Source: Kordiimonadaceae bacterium UBA4441 (GTDB lineage: Bacteria; Pseudomonadota; Alphaproteobacteria; Sphingomonadales; Emcibacteraceae). Taken from it: 36,556 nt of DNA. Location: the NCBI GenBank assembly GCA_002390425.1, contig DGPL01000039.1, positions 1-36,556 of the forward strand. Direction: 5' to 3'. Shown one piece after another: positions 23,492 to 31,986 of the stretch; the first letter of the stretch is position 1, and each line of letters begins with the position of its first letter. The notes beneath the pieces are model-generated. The model ran no database searches, had not been told where the DNA came from, and worked only from the letters and a program-made list of their open reading frames with translations. The position numbers and the translations under genes are program-made.

Positions 23492-24040
23492 TCACATATG
23501 TTTAAGGCCGGATTTCAAATAATCATATCCGGTATATAAAGTTAAAAGTGCGGCAACCCAAAGGCACCAATCGCCAATCATCAGGGCAGGGATAAAGTCG
23601 GGTGCTGCATCGCCTACCAGCAAGAAACCAAGGGCAAAAATTTGAATGGTTGTTTTCCATTTTGCCAGATATGTTACAGGAATGCTTACTTTTAAATCCG
23701 CGAGAAATTCACGTAATCCGGAAACAACAAATTCGCGGCATAAAATAATGATAGCAGCAATTACTGAATATCCTTCAATACGGTTAAATGCGACCATCAT
23801 CATTAATGCGGCGGCGATTAAAAGCTTATCTGCAATTGGATCCATAAATGCGCCAAGGTTTGACGATTGATTGAATTTACGGGCAACATACCCATCAAGG
23901 AAATCGGTTATTCCGGCCGTGGTAAAAATCGCAAAACTTACCCAATTGCTTAGATCACCTTTTAATAGATAAAAGGAAGCAACCATCATTGGGATCATTA
24001 ATATCCGAGAGAATGTGAGTATATTTGCTAAATTATTCAT
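23492..24040 (-). CDS. pgsA: CDP-diacylglycerol-glycerol-3-phosphate phosphatidyltransferase PgsA
   Basis: A 182-aa integral membrane enzyme with the CDP-alcohol phosphotransferase motif spread over FLDGYVARKFNQSSNLGAFM followed by DPIADK, and four or more hydrophobic segments. It makes phosphatidylglycerol phosphate, the committed step to PG and cardiolipin. The uvrC-pgsA order is a widespread proteobacterial arrangement and supports the call. Confidence 0.95.
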   Translation of the reverse strand: MNNLANILTFSRILMIPMMVASFYLLKGDLSNWVSFAIFTTAGITDFLDGYVARKFNQSSNLGAFMDPIADKLLIAAALMMMVAFNRIEGYSVIAAIIILCREFVVSGLREFLADLKVSIPVTYLAKWKTTIQIFALGFLLVGDAAPDFIPALMIGDWCLWVAALLTLYTGYDYLKSGLKHM

Positions 24041-24110
24041 AAATTTTCATTTTCGTTATAATCGAATCTGATTTTATAAATATTACCACGTATGGCAATG
24101 ACTTTGTCAC

Positions 24111-25949
24111 TTAAGGGTGGAAATAATCATATATTTGTGTGGCGAGAGCCTTGCTGATGCCATTTACCTTCTGTAGATCAGAGATTGCAGCGCCTTCAAC
24201 GGCTTTTGCGGAACCAAAATGGAGAAGTAATGCTTTTTTCCGTGTTGCCCCCACACCCGGCAAATCATCAAGAATGGATTTATGAATTTTTTGGGTTCTC
24301 TTGTTTCGGTGTGAGCCAATAACAAAGCGATGGGATTCATCACGTAGCCTTTGAAGAAAATAGAGGACAGGATCATTTGGTGCGAGTTTAAAGGGCGCTT
24401 TCCCGGGTAAATAAAAATCTTCACGTCCCGCATTGCGGTCAGGACCTTTGGCAATTGCAACAACGGGTATGTCTGATATGCCGAGATCTTCTAAAACCTC
24501 CATCACCGAGCTTAATTGCCCCTTGCCACCATCAATTAAAAGTAAATCGGGCCAAGTCGGCGCGCTTCTATCGGGATCTTCTTTTAATTGACGCTTAAAT
24601 CGGCGCGATAATACTTCACGCATCATGGCGAAATCATCACCGGCCGAAATATTTTCAGATTTAATATTAAATTTTCGATATGATTTTTTATCAAAACCTT
24701 CCGGGCCAGACACAATCATTGCACCCAATGCGCTGGTACCTGAAATATGACTGTTATCATAGACTTCTATTCGTTCTGGTAGAGCTTCAAGGTCAAATAG
24801 TTTTGCAACACCCGCTAATAATTTTGCTTGTGATGATGTTTCTGCTACTTTTCGCTCTAGAGCTTCACGGGCATTTTTTTCAACCATTTCGACAAGTAAT
24901 AGATTACTCCCCCGCTGCGGCATTGTAATATGTACTTTGCGGTCTGCTCTAATCCCTAATGCTTCTTCGAGTAATGCTTTTTGTTTTATGGTGTTATTGA
25001 TGAATATTTTCTTAGGGGGTAATTTATTTTCATAAAATTGACTGATAAATGCAGGTAATATTTCATCAACATGCTGGTCTTTATCATGTCTTGGAAAATA
25101 TGCTTTATTACCCCAGTTTTGGCCGCCCCGATAAAAGAAGACTTGCACACAAGTTTGTCCACCTTGTTTATAGGCAGCAATCACATCGGCTTCGTTTAAT
25201 TTGCCGTCTGTTGCATCCTGTCTGCTTTGCACTGCGGCAAGTGATTTTAATCGGTCACGATATACGGCGGCCAGTTCGTAATTTTGATCTTTACTGGCTT
25301 TTTCCATTTTCTTTGTAAAACGATTTTTTATCGCATCACTTTTGCCGCTTAAGAAATCATGCGCCTCATCAACCAACGCATTATAATCGTGTTCGGAGAT
25401 TTTATCGACACATGGCGCGGAACATCGCTTAATTTGATAAAGAAGGCAGGGTCTGCTTCTGCTATTAAAAATACTGTCACTACACGTTCTAAGGGAAAAA
25501 GCTTTCTGTAGTATATTTAAAGAGGCATTAACAGCGCCCACAGATGCAAAGGGCCCGAAATAGTGTCCTTCTCTTTTTTTTGCACCACGGTGTTTTAAAA
25601 CTTGTGGGCTTTTTTGTGTGGTATCAATCAGAATATAAGGAAAGGATTTATCATCTCTAAGCAAAATATTATAAGGTGGCTTATAGCGCTTGATCAGATT
25701 GGCTTCGAGTAATAATGCTTCTACTTCGGTATGGGTTGTGACAAATTCCATACTGCGGGTGAGGGACACCATTTTCGCAATTCTGTGCGAAAGCCCTTTT
25801 AAATTTGTGTAATTTTTTACACGGTTTGAAAGGTTTTTAGCTTTACCGACATAAAGCACATTTTCTTTATCATCAATCATACGGTAAACGCCTGGTTGGG
25901 AACCAAGGTTTTTAAGATAAGATTTAATGATTTTTACGCCGTCGATCAT
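24111..25949 (-). CDS. uvrC: Excinuclease ABC subunit C UvrC
   Basis: A 612-aa UvrC of full length. It has an N-terminal GIY-YIG nuclease domain (GVYRMIDDKENVLYVGKAKN), a UVR region (KKMEKASKDQNYELAAVYRD), the RNase H-like second nuclease region (EVYDNSHISGTSALGAMIV and LLLIDGGKGQLSS), and C-terminal helix-hairpin-helix repeats (LDDLPGVGATRKKALLLHFG). It makes both incisions in nucleotide excision repair. It is the first gene of the run with pgsA and moaDE, and leads away from the DnaA-box region upstream. Confidence 0.97.
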   Translation of the reverse strand: MIDGVKIIKSYLKNLGSQPGVYRMIDDKENVLYVGKAKNLSNRVKNYTNLKGLSHRIAKMVSLTRSMEFVTTHTEVEALLLEANLIKRYKPPYNILLRDDKSFPYILIDTTQKSPQVLKHRGAKKREGHYFGPFASVGAVNASLNILQKAFSLRTCSDSIFNSRSRPCLLYQIKRCSAPCVDKISEHDYNALVDEAHDFLSGKSDAIKNRFTKKMEKASKDQNYELAAVYRDRLKSLAAVQSRQDATDGKLNEADVIAAYKQGGQTCVQVFFYRGGQNWGNKAYFPRHDKDQHVDEILPAFISQFYENKLPPKKIFINNTIKQKALLEEALGIRADRKVHITMPQRGSNLLLVEMVEKNAREALERKVAETSSQAKLLAGVAKLFDLEALPERIEVYDNSHISGTSALGAMIVSGPEGFDKKSYRKFNIKSENISAGDDFAMMREVLSRRFKRQLKEDPDRSAPTWPDLLLIDGGKGQLSSVMEVLEDLGISDIPVVAIAKGPDRNAGREDFYLPGKAPFKLAPNDPVLYFLQRLRDESHRFVIGSHRNKRTQKIHKSILDDLPGVGATRKKALLLHFGSAKAVEGAAISDLQKVNGISKALATQIYDYFHP

Positions 25950-26418
25950 GAATTAATTTATATCTAACGATTGCGATTGATCAAAGCTTTTTATTTTTTG
26001 AATAAGAAGAAGAAAACAAAATTTATAGTAAATAAAATGTAAATATCGTGATGAATCAATGACTAATAGAGGTCAAGAAAAAAGTTAAAAAACTTATCCA
26101 CGGAATCTGTGGATAACTTAGTGTATAAGTTTTTATAGGAAGGATAAGAGCGCAGAACTATTGATTTTTTACCGTTTTGCCTGTTTTTTAGGCATACATA
26201 TTATGTTGTTGATTTAAATGGATTATTATTAATTTACAGATGTGGTTATGTTATTGTATGTAACTTGTAAAGCCTTTTTTTTAGAAAAATATTTTATTTT
26301 TTCGGATGTTAACAACTTTGACGATTAGTTCAAATTGTAACAAAAAATAATATGCTGTAATTTCAATGATTTAACAAAAGTGTAATAGTTGTAATTCGGT
26401 TGTAAAATAAATATATAA
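25950..26418. other. 469-bp AT-rich gene-free region between uvrC and folB
   Basis: No convincing ORF. The region is strongly AT-rich, with several GATT/TTAA-rich stretches, clustered DnaA-box-like 9-mers at 26094-26128 and a small hairpin (TGCCT/AGGCA) near 26180-26196. It holds the uvrC promoter. An origin-like function is possible (see findings). Confidence 0.5.
26094..26128. promoter_or_regulatory. Cluster of DnaA-box-like sites
   Basis: TTATCCACG (26094-26102, one base off consensus) and TGTGGATAA (26108-26116), which is the exact consensus TTATCCACA on the minus strand, form an inverted pair. AGTGTATAA (26120-26128) reads TTATACACT on the minus strand, a weaker match. Three sites in 35 bp within AT-rich DNA are unlikely to be accidental. 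Confidence 0.55.
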
Positions 26419-26835
26419 CTAATTTTTGTGGCGTTCAATTTCAACGCCAACACTTTTTGTGTTTTCAATTGCTTCTAGTTTTTCGACCCTCACGCGAACG
26501 GCAATGACACGTGGATCAATTAAGTTCATATCCGCAATTTTTCCTGCCAGGGTTTCAACCAATTCTACGTGGCCGGAATTAACGATGTTTTGAATGGCTT
26601 TAACAACCTTTTCATAACAAACGACATTTTCATAATCGTCTTTTAATGGTGATGTTTCTTCGGTAACGGAAAGGTCGACATTGACGAGTATCTTTTGAGT
26701 ACGAATCTTTTCATGATCATAAATTCCGATTGAGCTTTCTAATAATAGATCGCGTACAAATACATGACGAACGCTTTTTGTTGCGTCTGCGTATTTAATC
26801 GGGGTCATATTGCTTTTATGAATTGATTTAGTCAT
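26419..26835 (-). CDS. folB: Dihydroneopterin aldolase FolB
   Basis: A 138-aa protein of the FolB tunnelling fold: VFVRDLLLESSIGIYDHEKI (with the conserved G-I-Y-x-E/H-E pattern), LSVTEETSPLKDD, VCYEKVVKAI, and the late VRVRVEKLEAIENTKSVGVE. It acts in folate synthesis, cleaving dihydroneopterin. It lies 14 bp after the exchanger gene on the same strand. The first 20 residues are poorly conserved, so a later start is possible. Confidence 0.88.
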   Translation of the reverse strand: MTKSIHKSNMTPIKYADATKSVRHVFVRDLLLESSIGIYDHEKIRTQKILVNVDLSVTEETSPLKDDYENVVCYEKVVKAIQNIVNSGHVELVETLAGKIADMNLIDPRVIAVRVRVEKLEAIENTKSVGVEIERHKN

Positions 26836-26849
26836 CGTTTTATTCTTTC

Positions 26850-27818
26850 TTAGGCTGTACCAAGCATATATATATAAGTGATATAACCGCCAGTAAATAA
26901 GATTCCTATTACACGGTTAAAGCGTATTTTCCATTGAATGAATGGGATAAGAGCAAATGATGCAAGTGCCATAACCCATAAGTCCACAGTGAGGAAGCTT
27001 TGCGGTACTGGAACATCTGCAACGAACGCAGTGGCGCCCATAATTGCAAATAAATTAAATATATTACTACCGATAATATTGCCTAATGCCACATCTCCGT
27101 GTCCATGCCGCGCGGCCATAATAGAAGTAACAAGTTCAGGTAGACTTGTACCAATCGCAATAATAGTCAGACCAATAACGGCTTCTGAAATACCATATGA
27201 TTGTGCAATAACAACACCACCATCCACAAGAATATCTGCACCAAACATTAATCCGGCTAAGCCAGTTACAATATAAAGTGTGGCTCGTCCCGTCGAAAGT
27301 GGTTTCTCCGGTAGTTCATCGAGCGTTTCATATGCATGCTCTGATATTTCTTCTTTGTCGCTTGCTAGTGACGTATCAATTCGCCCATTTTTATATGAGC
27401 TATAAAGAAAGGAAAATAAGAAAATCAATAAAAATGTGGCATGGAAATGGGTTAAGGGACCAGTGACACATAATAGCATAAAGAGAACTGTACCAAAAAG
27501 CATGATATAATAATTTTGCTTTACTTCATCACTGTCGCAAACAAAAGGATAAATAATGGCAGGGAGCCCAATGACAAGAAGAATGTTTGCAGTGTTACTG
27601 CCAACAACATTACCAAGGGCCATTGTCGGTACGCCTGCAAGCGCGGCATCAATCCCAACTACCATTTCTGGCGCTGAAGTGCCAAAGGCAATGACCGTTA
27701 ACCCAATAACAAGCTTGCTTAGACCGAAATTTTCAGCAGTAGAGACAGCGCCGCGAATAAGCACATCGCCAGCGGTCACGAGTAATATCAGTCCTGCTAT
27801 TACTTGAATATATTCCAA
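26850..27818 (-). CDS. Calcium/sodium antiporter, CaCA family (YrbG type)
   Basis: A 322-aa inner-membrane exchanger with about ten helices and the two characteristic alpha repeats, GTSAPEMVVGIDAALAG with ALGNVVGSNTANILLVIG, and GTSLPELVTSIMAAR with ALGNIIGSNIFNLFAIMG. The internal duplication is obvious. It exchanges Ca2+ for Na+ (or K+-dependent variants). Ends 14 bp before folB. Confidence 0.92.
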   Translation of the reverse strand: MEYIQVIAGLILLVTAGDVLIRGAVSTAENFGLSKLVIGLTVIAFGTSAPEMVVGIDAALAGVPTMALGNVVGSNTANILLVIGLPAIIYPFVCDSDEVKQNYYIMLFGTVLFMLLCVTGPLTHFHATFLLIFLFSFLYSSYKNGRIDTSLASDKEEISEHAYETLDELPEKPLSTGRATLYIVTGLAGLMFGADILVDGGVVIAQSYGISEAVIGLTIIAIGTSLPELVTSIMAARHGHGDVALGNIIGSNIFNLFAIMGATAFVADVPVPQSFLTVDLWVMALASFALIPFIQWKIRFNRVIGILFTGGYITYIYMLGTA

Positions 27819-27920
27819 AACGGTCCCATTCCATTAATTCTAATTTAGAGCTTATATAGTGATTAATACCTCATATTCCTAGTCAATTTTATAAAAAGAA
27901 CTTTCTTTTTTATTTAAATT

Positions 27921-27946
27921 TAATTATATAAATATTTATATAATTA
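27921..27946. promoter_or_regulatory. 26-bp perfect palindrome upstream of the MarR-GNAT gene
   Basis: Arms TAATTATATAAAT (27921-27933) and ATTTATATAATTA (27934-27946) are exact complements with no spacer. It ends 32 bp before the ATG, where a promoter is expected. Size and symmetry suit a MarR-dimer operator for autoregulation, although A/T-only composition raises chance occurrence. Confidence 0.5.
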
Positions 27947-27978
27947 GTTACATTAATAATAAAAGGGTAGGCCGCCCC

Positions 27979-28920
27979 ATGAAGAACGAGATTTTTAAAG
28001 AAATTGGTATTGGAACGCGGTGCCGTCGCATTTTCGAAATGCTAAGCATTGAAATGGATAAAATTTATAAGGAAGAGGGCGCAGATATCAGAATGCGTGA
28101 ATTTCCGATCCTTTATTGTTTACATCAAAAGGGCCCTTTATTGATAGCAGACATGCAGAAATTAACGGGATTATCCCATTCGGCAGTTAGTCAGACTGTG
28201 AAGAAGCTATCGAGCAAAAATTATCTATTACTGAGAACTGCAGAAGATGCGCGCAGCAAAATAGTCGTTTTTAGTGACCGAGGTGAGAAACTTATTTCAA
28301 AGTTAATTCCTATTTGGGAGGTTGCAGAGCGTGCCATGTCCGATATCCTTAAAAACTGTAATCATAATATTCTTGATGCCTTGGATGACTATGAAAGTGA
28401 ATTAAAGAATAAGTCGTTCACGCAACGTTATAATGATTTTAAAAATAAAAAGCCTGATCAAAAGATCGAAACTGTCCCATATGACATTAAATATAAAGAC
28501 GCATGGCGCCATATTAATCAACAATGGATTGAAAAATTGTTCGTTATGGAAGAAGAAGATATTATCAATCTAAGTGATCCGGAAAAATATGTGCTTGATA
28601 AGGGTGGTGAAATTTATTTTACATTGTTAAATGGAAAGCCCGTAGGTGCAATCGCATTAAAAAAACATTCCCCAATACGATTTGAATTAAGCAAAATGGG
28701 CGTCTTACCGGATGCACAGGGATTGGGAATTGGTAATATACTAGTTGAAAAGGTGCTTGAACGCTTTAAAGCAAGGGGGGGGAAGACACTCTTTCTGGAT
28801 ACCAATAGCAGTTTAAAACCCGCAATTACACTCTATAAAAAATATGGATTTAAGAGATTATCCCCTAAGGACGAGAGCCCATACTCGCGATCAGATTATT
28901 ATATGGAATTAAACCTATAA
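27979..28920 (+). CDS. MarR-type regulator fused to a GNAT acetyltransferase
   Basis: A 313-aa two-domain protein. The N-terminal part (about 1-145) is a MarR winged helix, with MREFPILYCLHQKGPLLIAD, then GLSHSAVSQTVKKLSSKNYL and the wing AEDARSKIVVFSDRG. The C-terminal part (about 160-313) is a GNAT domain with the acetyl-CoA motif LPDAQGLGIGNILVEKVLER and YKKYGFKRL. Such MarR-GNAT fusions are known in bacteria and are thought to acetylate small molecules or proteins while controlling their own gene. It follows a 26-bp palindrome. Confidence 0.9.
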   Translation: MKNEIFKEIGIGTRCRRIFEMLSIEMDKIYKEEGADIRMREFPILYCLHQKGPLLIADMQKLTGLSHSAVSQTVKKLSSKNYLLLRTAEDARSKIVVFSDRGEKLISKLIPIWEVAERAMSDILKNCNHNILDALDDYESELKNKSFTQRYNDFKNKKPDQKIETVPYDIKYKDAWRHINQQWIEKLFVMEEEDIINLSDPEKYVLDKGGEIYFTLLNGKPVGAIALKKHSPIRFELSKMGVLPDAQGLGIGNILVEKVLERFKARGGKTLFLDTNSSLKPAITLYKKYGFKRLSPKDESPYSRSDYYMELNL

Positions 28921-28926
28921 TAGCCT

Positions 28927-29309
28927 TTATTCTTCGCGGTGTGTGCTTGGCTTGCTCAGCACATAAAGAATACCAAAGAGCATAAGTCCGAGTGAAATGA
29001 TAATGACAATTGTGGGGGCGCTTGAAAAGAATATTAAATAACTGGCACTAATACACATCATTATGAGAGCGGTCATTTTTGCTTTCAAGGGAATAACACG
29101 GTGCTGATCCCATTGTTGCAATGATGGACCAAATTTCGGATGATTATAGAGCCAATTATGGACGCTTTCGATCCATTTGAAAAGCCCCAAAGCGCCAATA
29201 GCATTAATGGTGTTGTCGGAAGAACAGGCAAGAAGGCGCCAATAAAACTAAGAATGAACATTGCCCACCCAAAGGCCATATAAAGCAATCTTTTCGTTTT
29301 TGCCTGCAT
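28927..29309 (-). pseudogene. DUF454 (YbaN-type) membrane protein gene with a frameshift
   Basis: Two overlapping minus-strand frames together form a DUF454 protein. From ATG 29309 the first reads KRLLYMAFGWAMFILSFIGA, then FLPVLPTTPLMLLALWGFS and drifts into non-family sequence. The second supplies KWIESVHNWLYNHPKFGP, WDQHRVIPLKAKM and the second hydrophobic part, ending at 28927. One missing base within about 29176-29190 (in the TTT or CCCC runs as seen on the plus strand) restores one protein of about 127 aa. Function of the family is unknown. As sequenced, the product would lose its second half. Confidence 0.75.
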
Positions 29310-29409
29310 GTAACTTTTCCAACTTAATATATACTAATAGCAAAAATCCTTTGCCGTATCATTTTGATAACATGCAAAGGATTAATACTGATTTAATAAG
29401 TAAAAAATC

Positions 29410-30783
29410 TTAGTTATTGATTTTTACTTTGCCCTCATCCGGCTGTCCTTCTTTTGGATCGATGATGTGGTAATTGGTTTGACGACCATTGATATAATTG
29501 GTGGTCTCTCCATCATAAAAAGCATCCTGTTCAAGTTTCACTTTAAATGGTTCACTGCTCCATGTTGGAATATCTACGTATGCTGTTAACTCGATTGCAT
29601 AAGCCGTGTTTGCATGTAATGGATAATCTCCGCTACCTGGCACGCCTTCTTGCTTATCCCACATGCCGATTGTCGTTCCAGCAGCATGGCCATGAAGTCC
29701 GATAGGATGGCTATATATGCTAGGACCAATATTTTCCGCAATGGATTGCTCGCGCGTTAATAGAAGAATTTCATTGCCGGTTCTGCCCACTTGGAAATGA
29801 TTTGTCAGGATGTCTTGAAGGCGATTTCCTTTTCGGTGCGCTTCTTTTAAAATATCCGGTGCATCACTTTCGCCATCACGAAGCACATAAGCATTTTGTT
29901 GTGTGTCCGTCATAAGATCAAGATAAGCAATCCCAAAATCAATATGAACATGATCGCCTTTATAAATCACGCCTGGATCAAGGTTATTGTCAGCAATATG
30001 TTTCTTGGACGCATCCGAACGCTCTGATTCAATGGTTGTATGGAACCATGATGTTAGTCCAAGGTCACGCACACGTTGACGGTACCACCATTTTAGATCT
30101 TCATGGGTTGTTACGCCTGGTGTTACAATTTTTCCTGAGAAACCTTCGGCAATAATACTGTGTGCAACGTCCATAACATGCTCGTAAACTTCCATTTCTT
30201 TTTCAGTGCGGGTCTCAAGCCAGCCTACGGAAAGTCGTTCAGCAGAAACAAGACGTGTACGTAGGCGATCCGGAATTGCATTTACAAAATCACGGCGTTC
30301 TGAATAAACAAGACCATCCGCATGTGCCCAGTCATCAGAATAGTTAAGGCCAATTCTTTTGGGATCGAATTCATTAAGTATATCAGCGATGCGTTGCCAT
30401 TGATCGGGCTGTTCTTCTGGGTTCCAACTTCCTTTAAAGATGTCTGTAACGCCGTAGCGAGCCGCAGCGAGCCGCTCAACGCCTTTTTCAGGGCCATGAT
30501 CAAGGAAAATAAGAACCGTACGGCGACGTGCGCTTAACCACGTGGCCGGAAGCATGGTTTTTAAAACTGGATCTTCGTTATATTCGCGTGACATGATCAC
30601 CCAGGCATCAATACCTTCACGGCGCATTAATTCAGGGACGAATGTATCAAGGCGATGTATTAAAAGATCATCCATTACTTTGGCGCGTTCACGCATTGGA
30701 ATAATTTTTTCCTTAAGTGCATCAGCACTTGCAGCGACGCTTAATAATGAAAATGCGAGAATTGAAATGATTATTTTTTTCAT
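29410..30783 (-). CDS. Exported M24-family (Xaa-Pro aminopeptidase-like) metallopeptidase
   Basis: A 457-aa protein with a signal peptide (MKKIIISILAFSLLSVAASA) and a creatinase/prolidase N-terminal domain followed by a pita-bread domain. Likely metal ligands are D282 in HVHIDFGIAY, D293 in MTDTQQNAY, a His in YSHPIGLHGHAAG (359-367), E398 in AIELTAY and a final Glu in KLEQDAFYD. It would cleave X-Pro peptides in the periplasm. Divergent from the alcohol dehydrogenase gene. Confidence 0.87.
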   Translation of the reverse strand: MKKIIISILAFSLLSVAASADALKEKIIPMRERAKVMDDLLIHRLDTFVPELMRREGIDAWVIMSREYNEDPVLKTMLPATWLSARRRTVLIFLDHGPEKGVERLAAARYGVTDIFKGSWNPEEQPDQWQRIADILNEFDPKRIGLNYSDDWAHADGLVYSERRDFVNAIPDRLRTRLVSAERLSVGWLETRTEKEMEVYEHVMDVAHSIIAEGFSGKIVTPGVTTHEDLKWWYRQRVRDLGLTSWFHTTIESERSDASKKHIADNNLDPGVIYKGDHVHIDFGIAYLDLMTDTQQNAYVLRDGESDAPDILKEAHRKGNRLQDILTNHFQVGRTGNEILLLTREQSIAENIGPSIYSHPIGLHGHAAGTTIGMWDKQEGVPGSGDYPLHANTAYAIELTAYVDIPTWSSEPFKVKLEQDAFYDGETTNYINGRQTNYHIIDPKEGQPDEGKVKINN

Positions 30784-30934
30784 GGTTTTGAATGATCCCT
30801 GTAGAATTTTGCCTCAAAAAACTTTATGTGCCCCAATTAAGCAGAAAATGATGTTTAAAAAAAGTCTTTTTAAAAAATAATCATGATATATAACTGTTGT
30901 TATCTGATTTTATAAAAATAATAAGGAAGAATTA

Positions 30935-31948
30935 ATGAAAGCTGTTGGATCATATAAAGCGCTTCAAGTGAACGAAGATGAAGCATTTTTAGATGTAGAA
31001 ATTGATAAACCGGAAGCCACAGGGCGTAATATACTTGTAGAAGTTAAAGCAATTTCGGTAAACCCCGTAGATACTAAAATAAGAAAGCGCCCACATCCTG
31101 ATGAAACGTTACGTATTCTGGGGTGGGACGCTGCAGGTGTTGTTTCAGCGATTGGCGATGATGTCAGTATGTTTAATGTCGGTGATGAAGTTTATTATGC
31201 AGGATGTATCACAAAACCCGGATCAAACAGCGAATACCAACTTGTTGATGAACGAATTGCCGCGAAGAAACCAACTTCGCTGGGGTTTGCTGATGCTGCA
31301 GCATTGCCGCTTACGACGATTACAGCATGGGAAGCATTATTTGAACGCCTTGGTGTTTCAAAAGGTGGTAAAGATGGCGGTAAATCAATCTTGATGATTG
31401 GCGGAGCAGGGGGCGTTGGTTCAATTGCAATTCAGCTTGCTAAAAAGCTTGGGAATCTTGAAATTATTGCTACAGCTTCACGCGAAGAAAGTGCCGACTG
31501 GTGCAAAGCACGTGGTGCGGATCACACAATTAATCATTATGAAGATATTGCTGAACAATTGGATGCAATAGGCCACACCAATGTTGATTATGTACTTTGT
31601 TTAACAAATATCGCGGGGTATTGGAAAACAATAACGGACGTGATTAAACCGCAAGGTAAAATTTGTACAATTGTTGATTTCTTTGAAGATGGTAATCTAG
31701 ATCTCTTAAAACCTAAGAGTGCGACTTTTGCATTTGAGTTCATGTTTACCCGTTCCATGCATGAAACGGACGATATGGATGAAATTAACGCGCTTTTATC
31801 GGAAACGGCAGCGATGATCGGTAGCGGTGAACTCGTGACAACCACAGGCGAAGTGGTAAGTCCAATTAATGCAGACAACGTTAGAAAAGTTCATGCAACA
31901 ATCGAAGAAGGCCGAGCGATTGGTAAATATGTCCTTGAGGGATGGTAG
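30935..31948 (+). CDS. Zinc-binding alcohol dehydrogenase family protein (quinone oxidoreductase-like MDR)
   Basis: A 337-aa medium-chain dehydrogenase/reductase. GroES-like N-terminal half with SVNPVDTKIRKRP and LGWDAAGVVSAIGDDVSMFN; Rossmann half with MIGGAGGVGSIAIQLAKKLG. No structural-zinc Cys cluster is visible, so it belongs to the zinc-independent quinone oxidoreductase-like branch despite the family name. AAGGAAGA precedes the ATG. Confidence 0.88.
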   Translation: MKAVGSYKALQVNEDEAFLDVEIDKPEATGRNILVEVKAISVNPVDTKIRKRPHPDETLRILGWDAAGVVSAIGDDVSMFNVGDEVYYAGCITKPGSNSEYQLVDERIAAKKPTSLGFADAAALPLTTITAWEALFERLGVSKGGKDGGKSILMIGGAGGVGSIAIQLAKKLGNLEIIATASREESADWCKARGADHTINHYEDIAEQLDAIGHTNVDYVLCLTNIAGYWKTITDVIKPQGKICTIVDFFEDGNLDLLKPKSATFAFEFMFTRSMHETDDMDEINALLSETAAMIGSGELVTTTGEVVSPINADNVRKVHATIEEGRAIGKYVLEGW

Positions 31949-31986
31949 TAAAGTTGTATAGTTAAGCTAAAAGAGGGGAGTTTAGC

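Noticed and set aside
24986..25318. Alternative-frame ORFs inside uvrC
   Set aside because: uvrC is intact over its full expected length, so these have no support.
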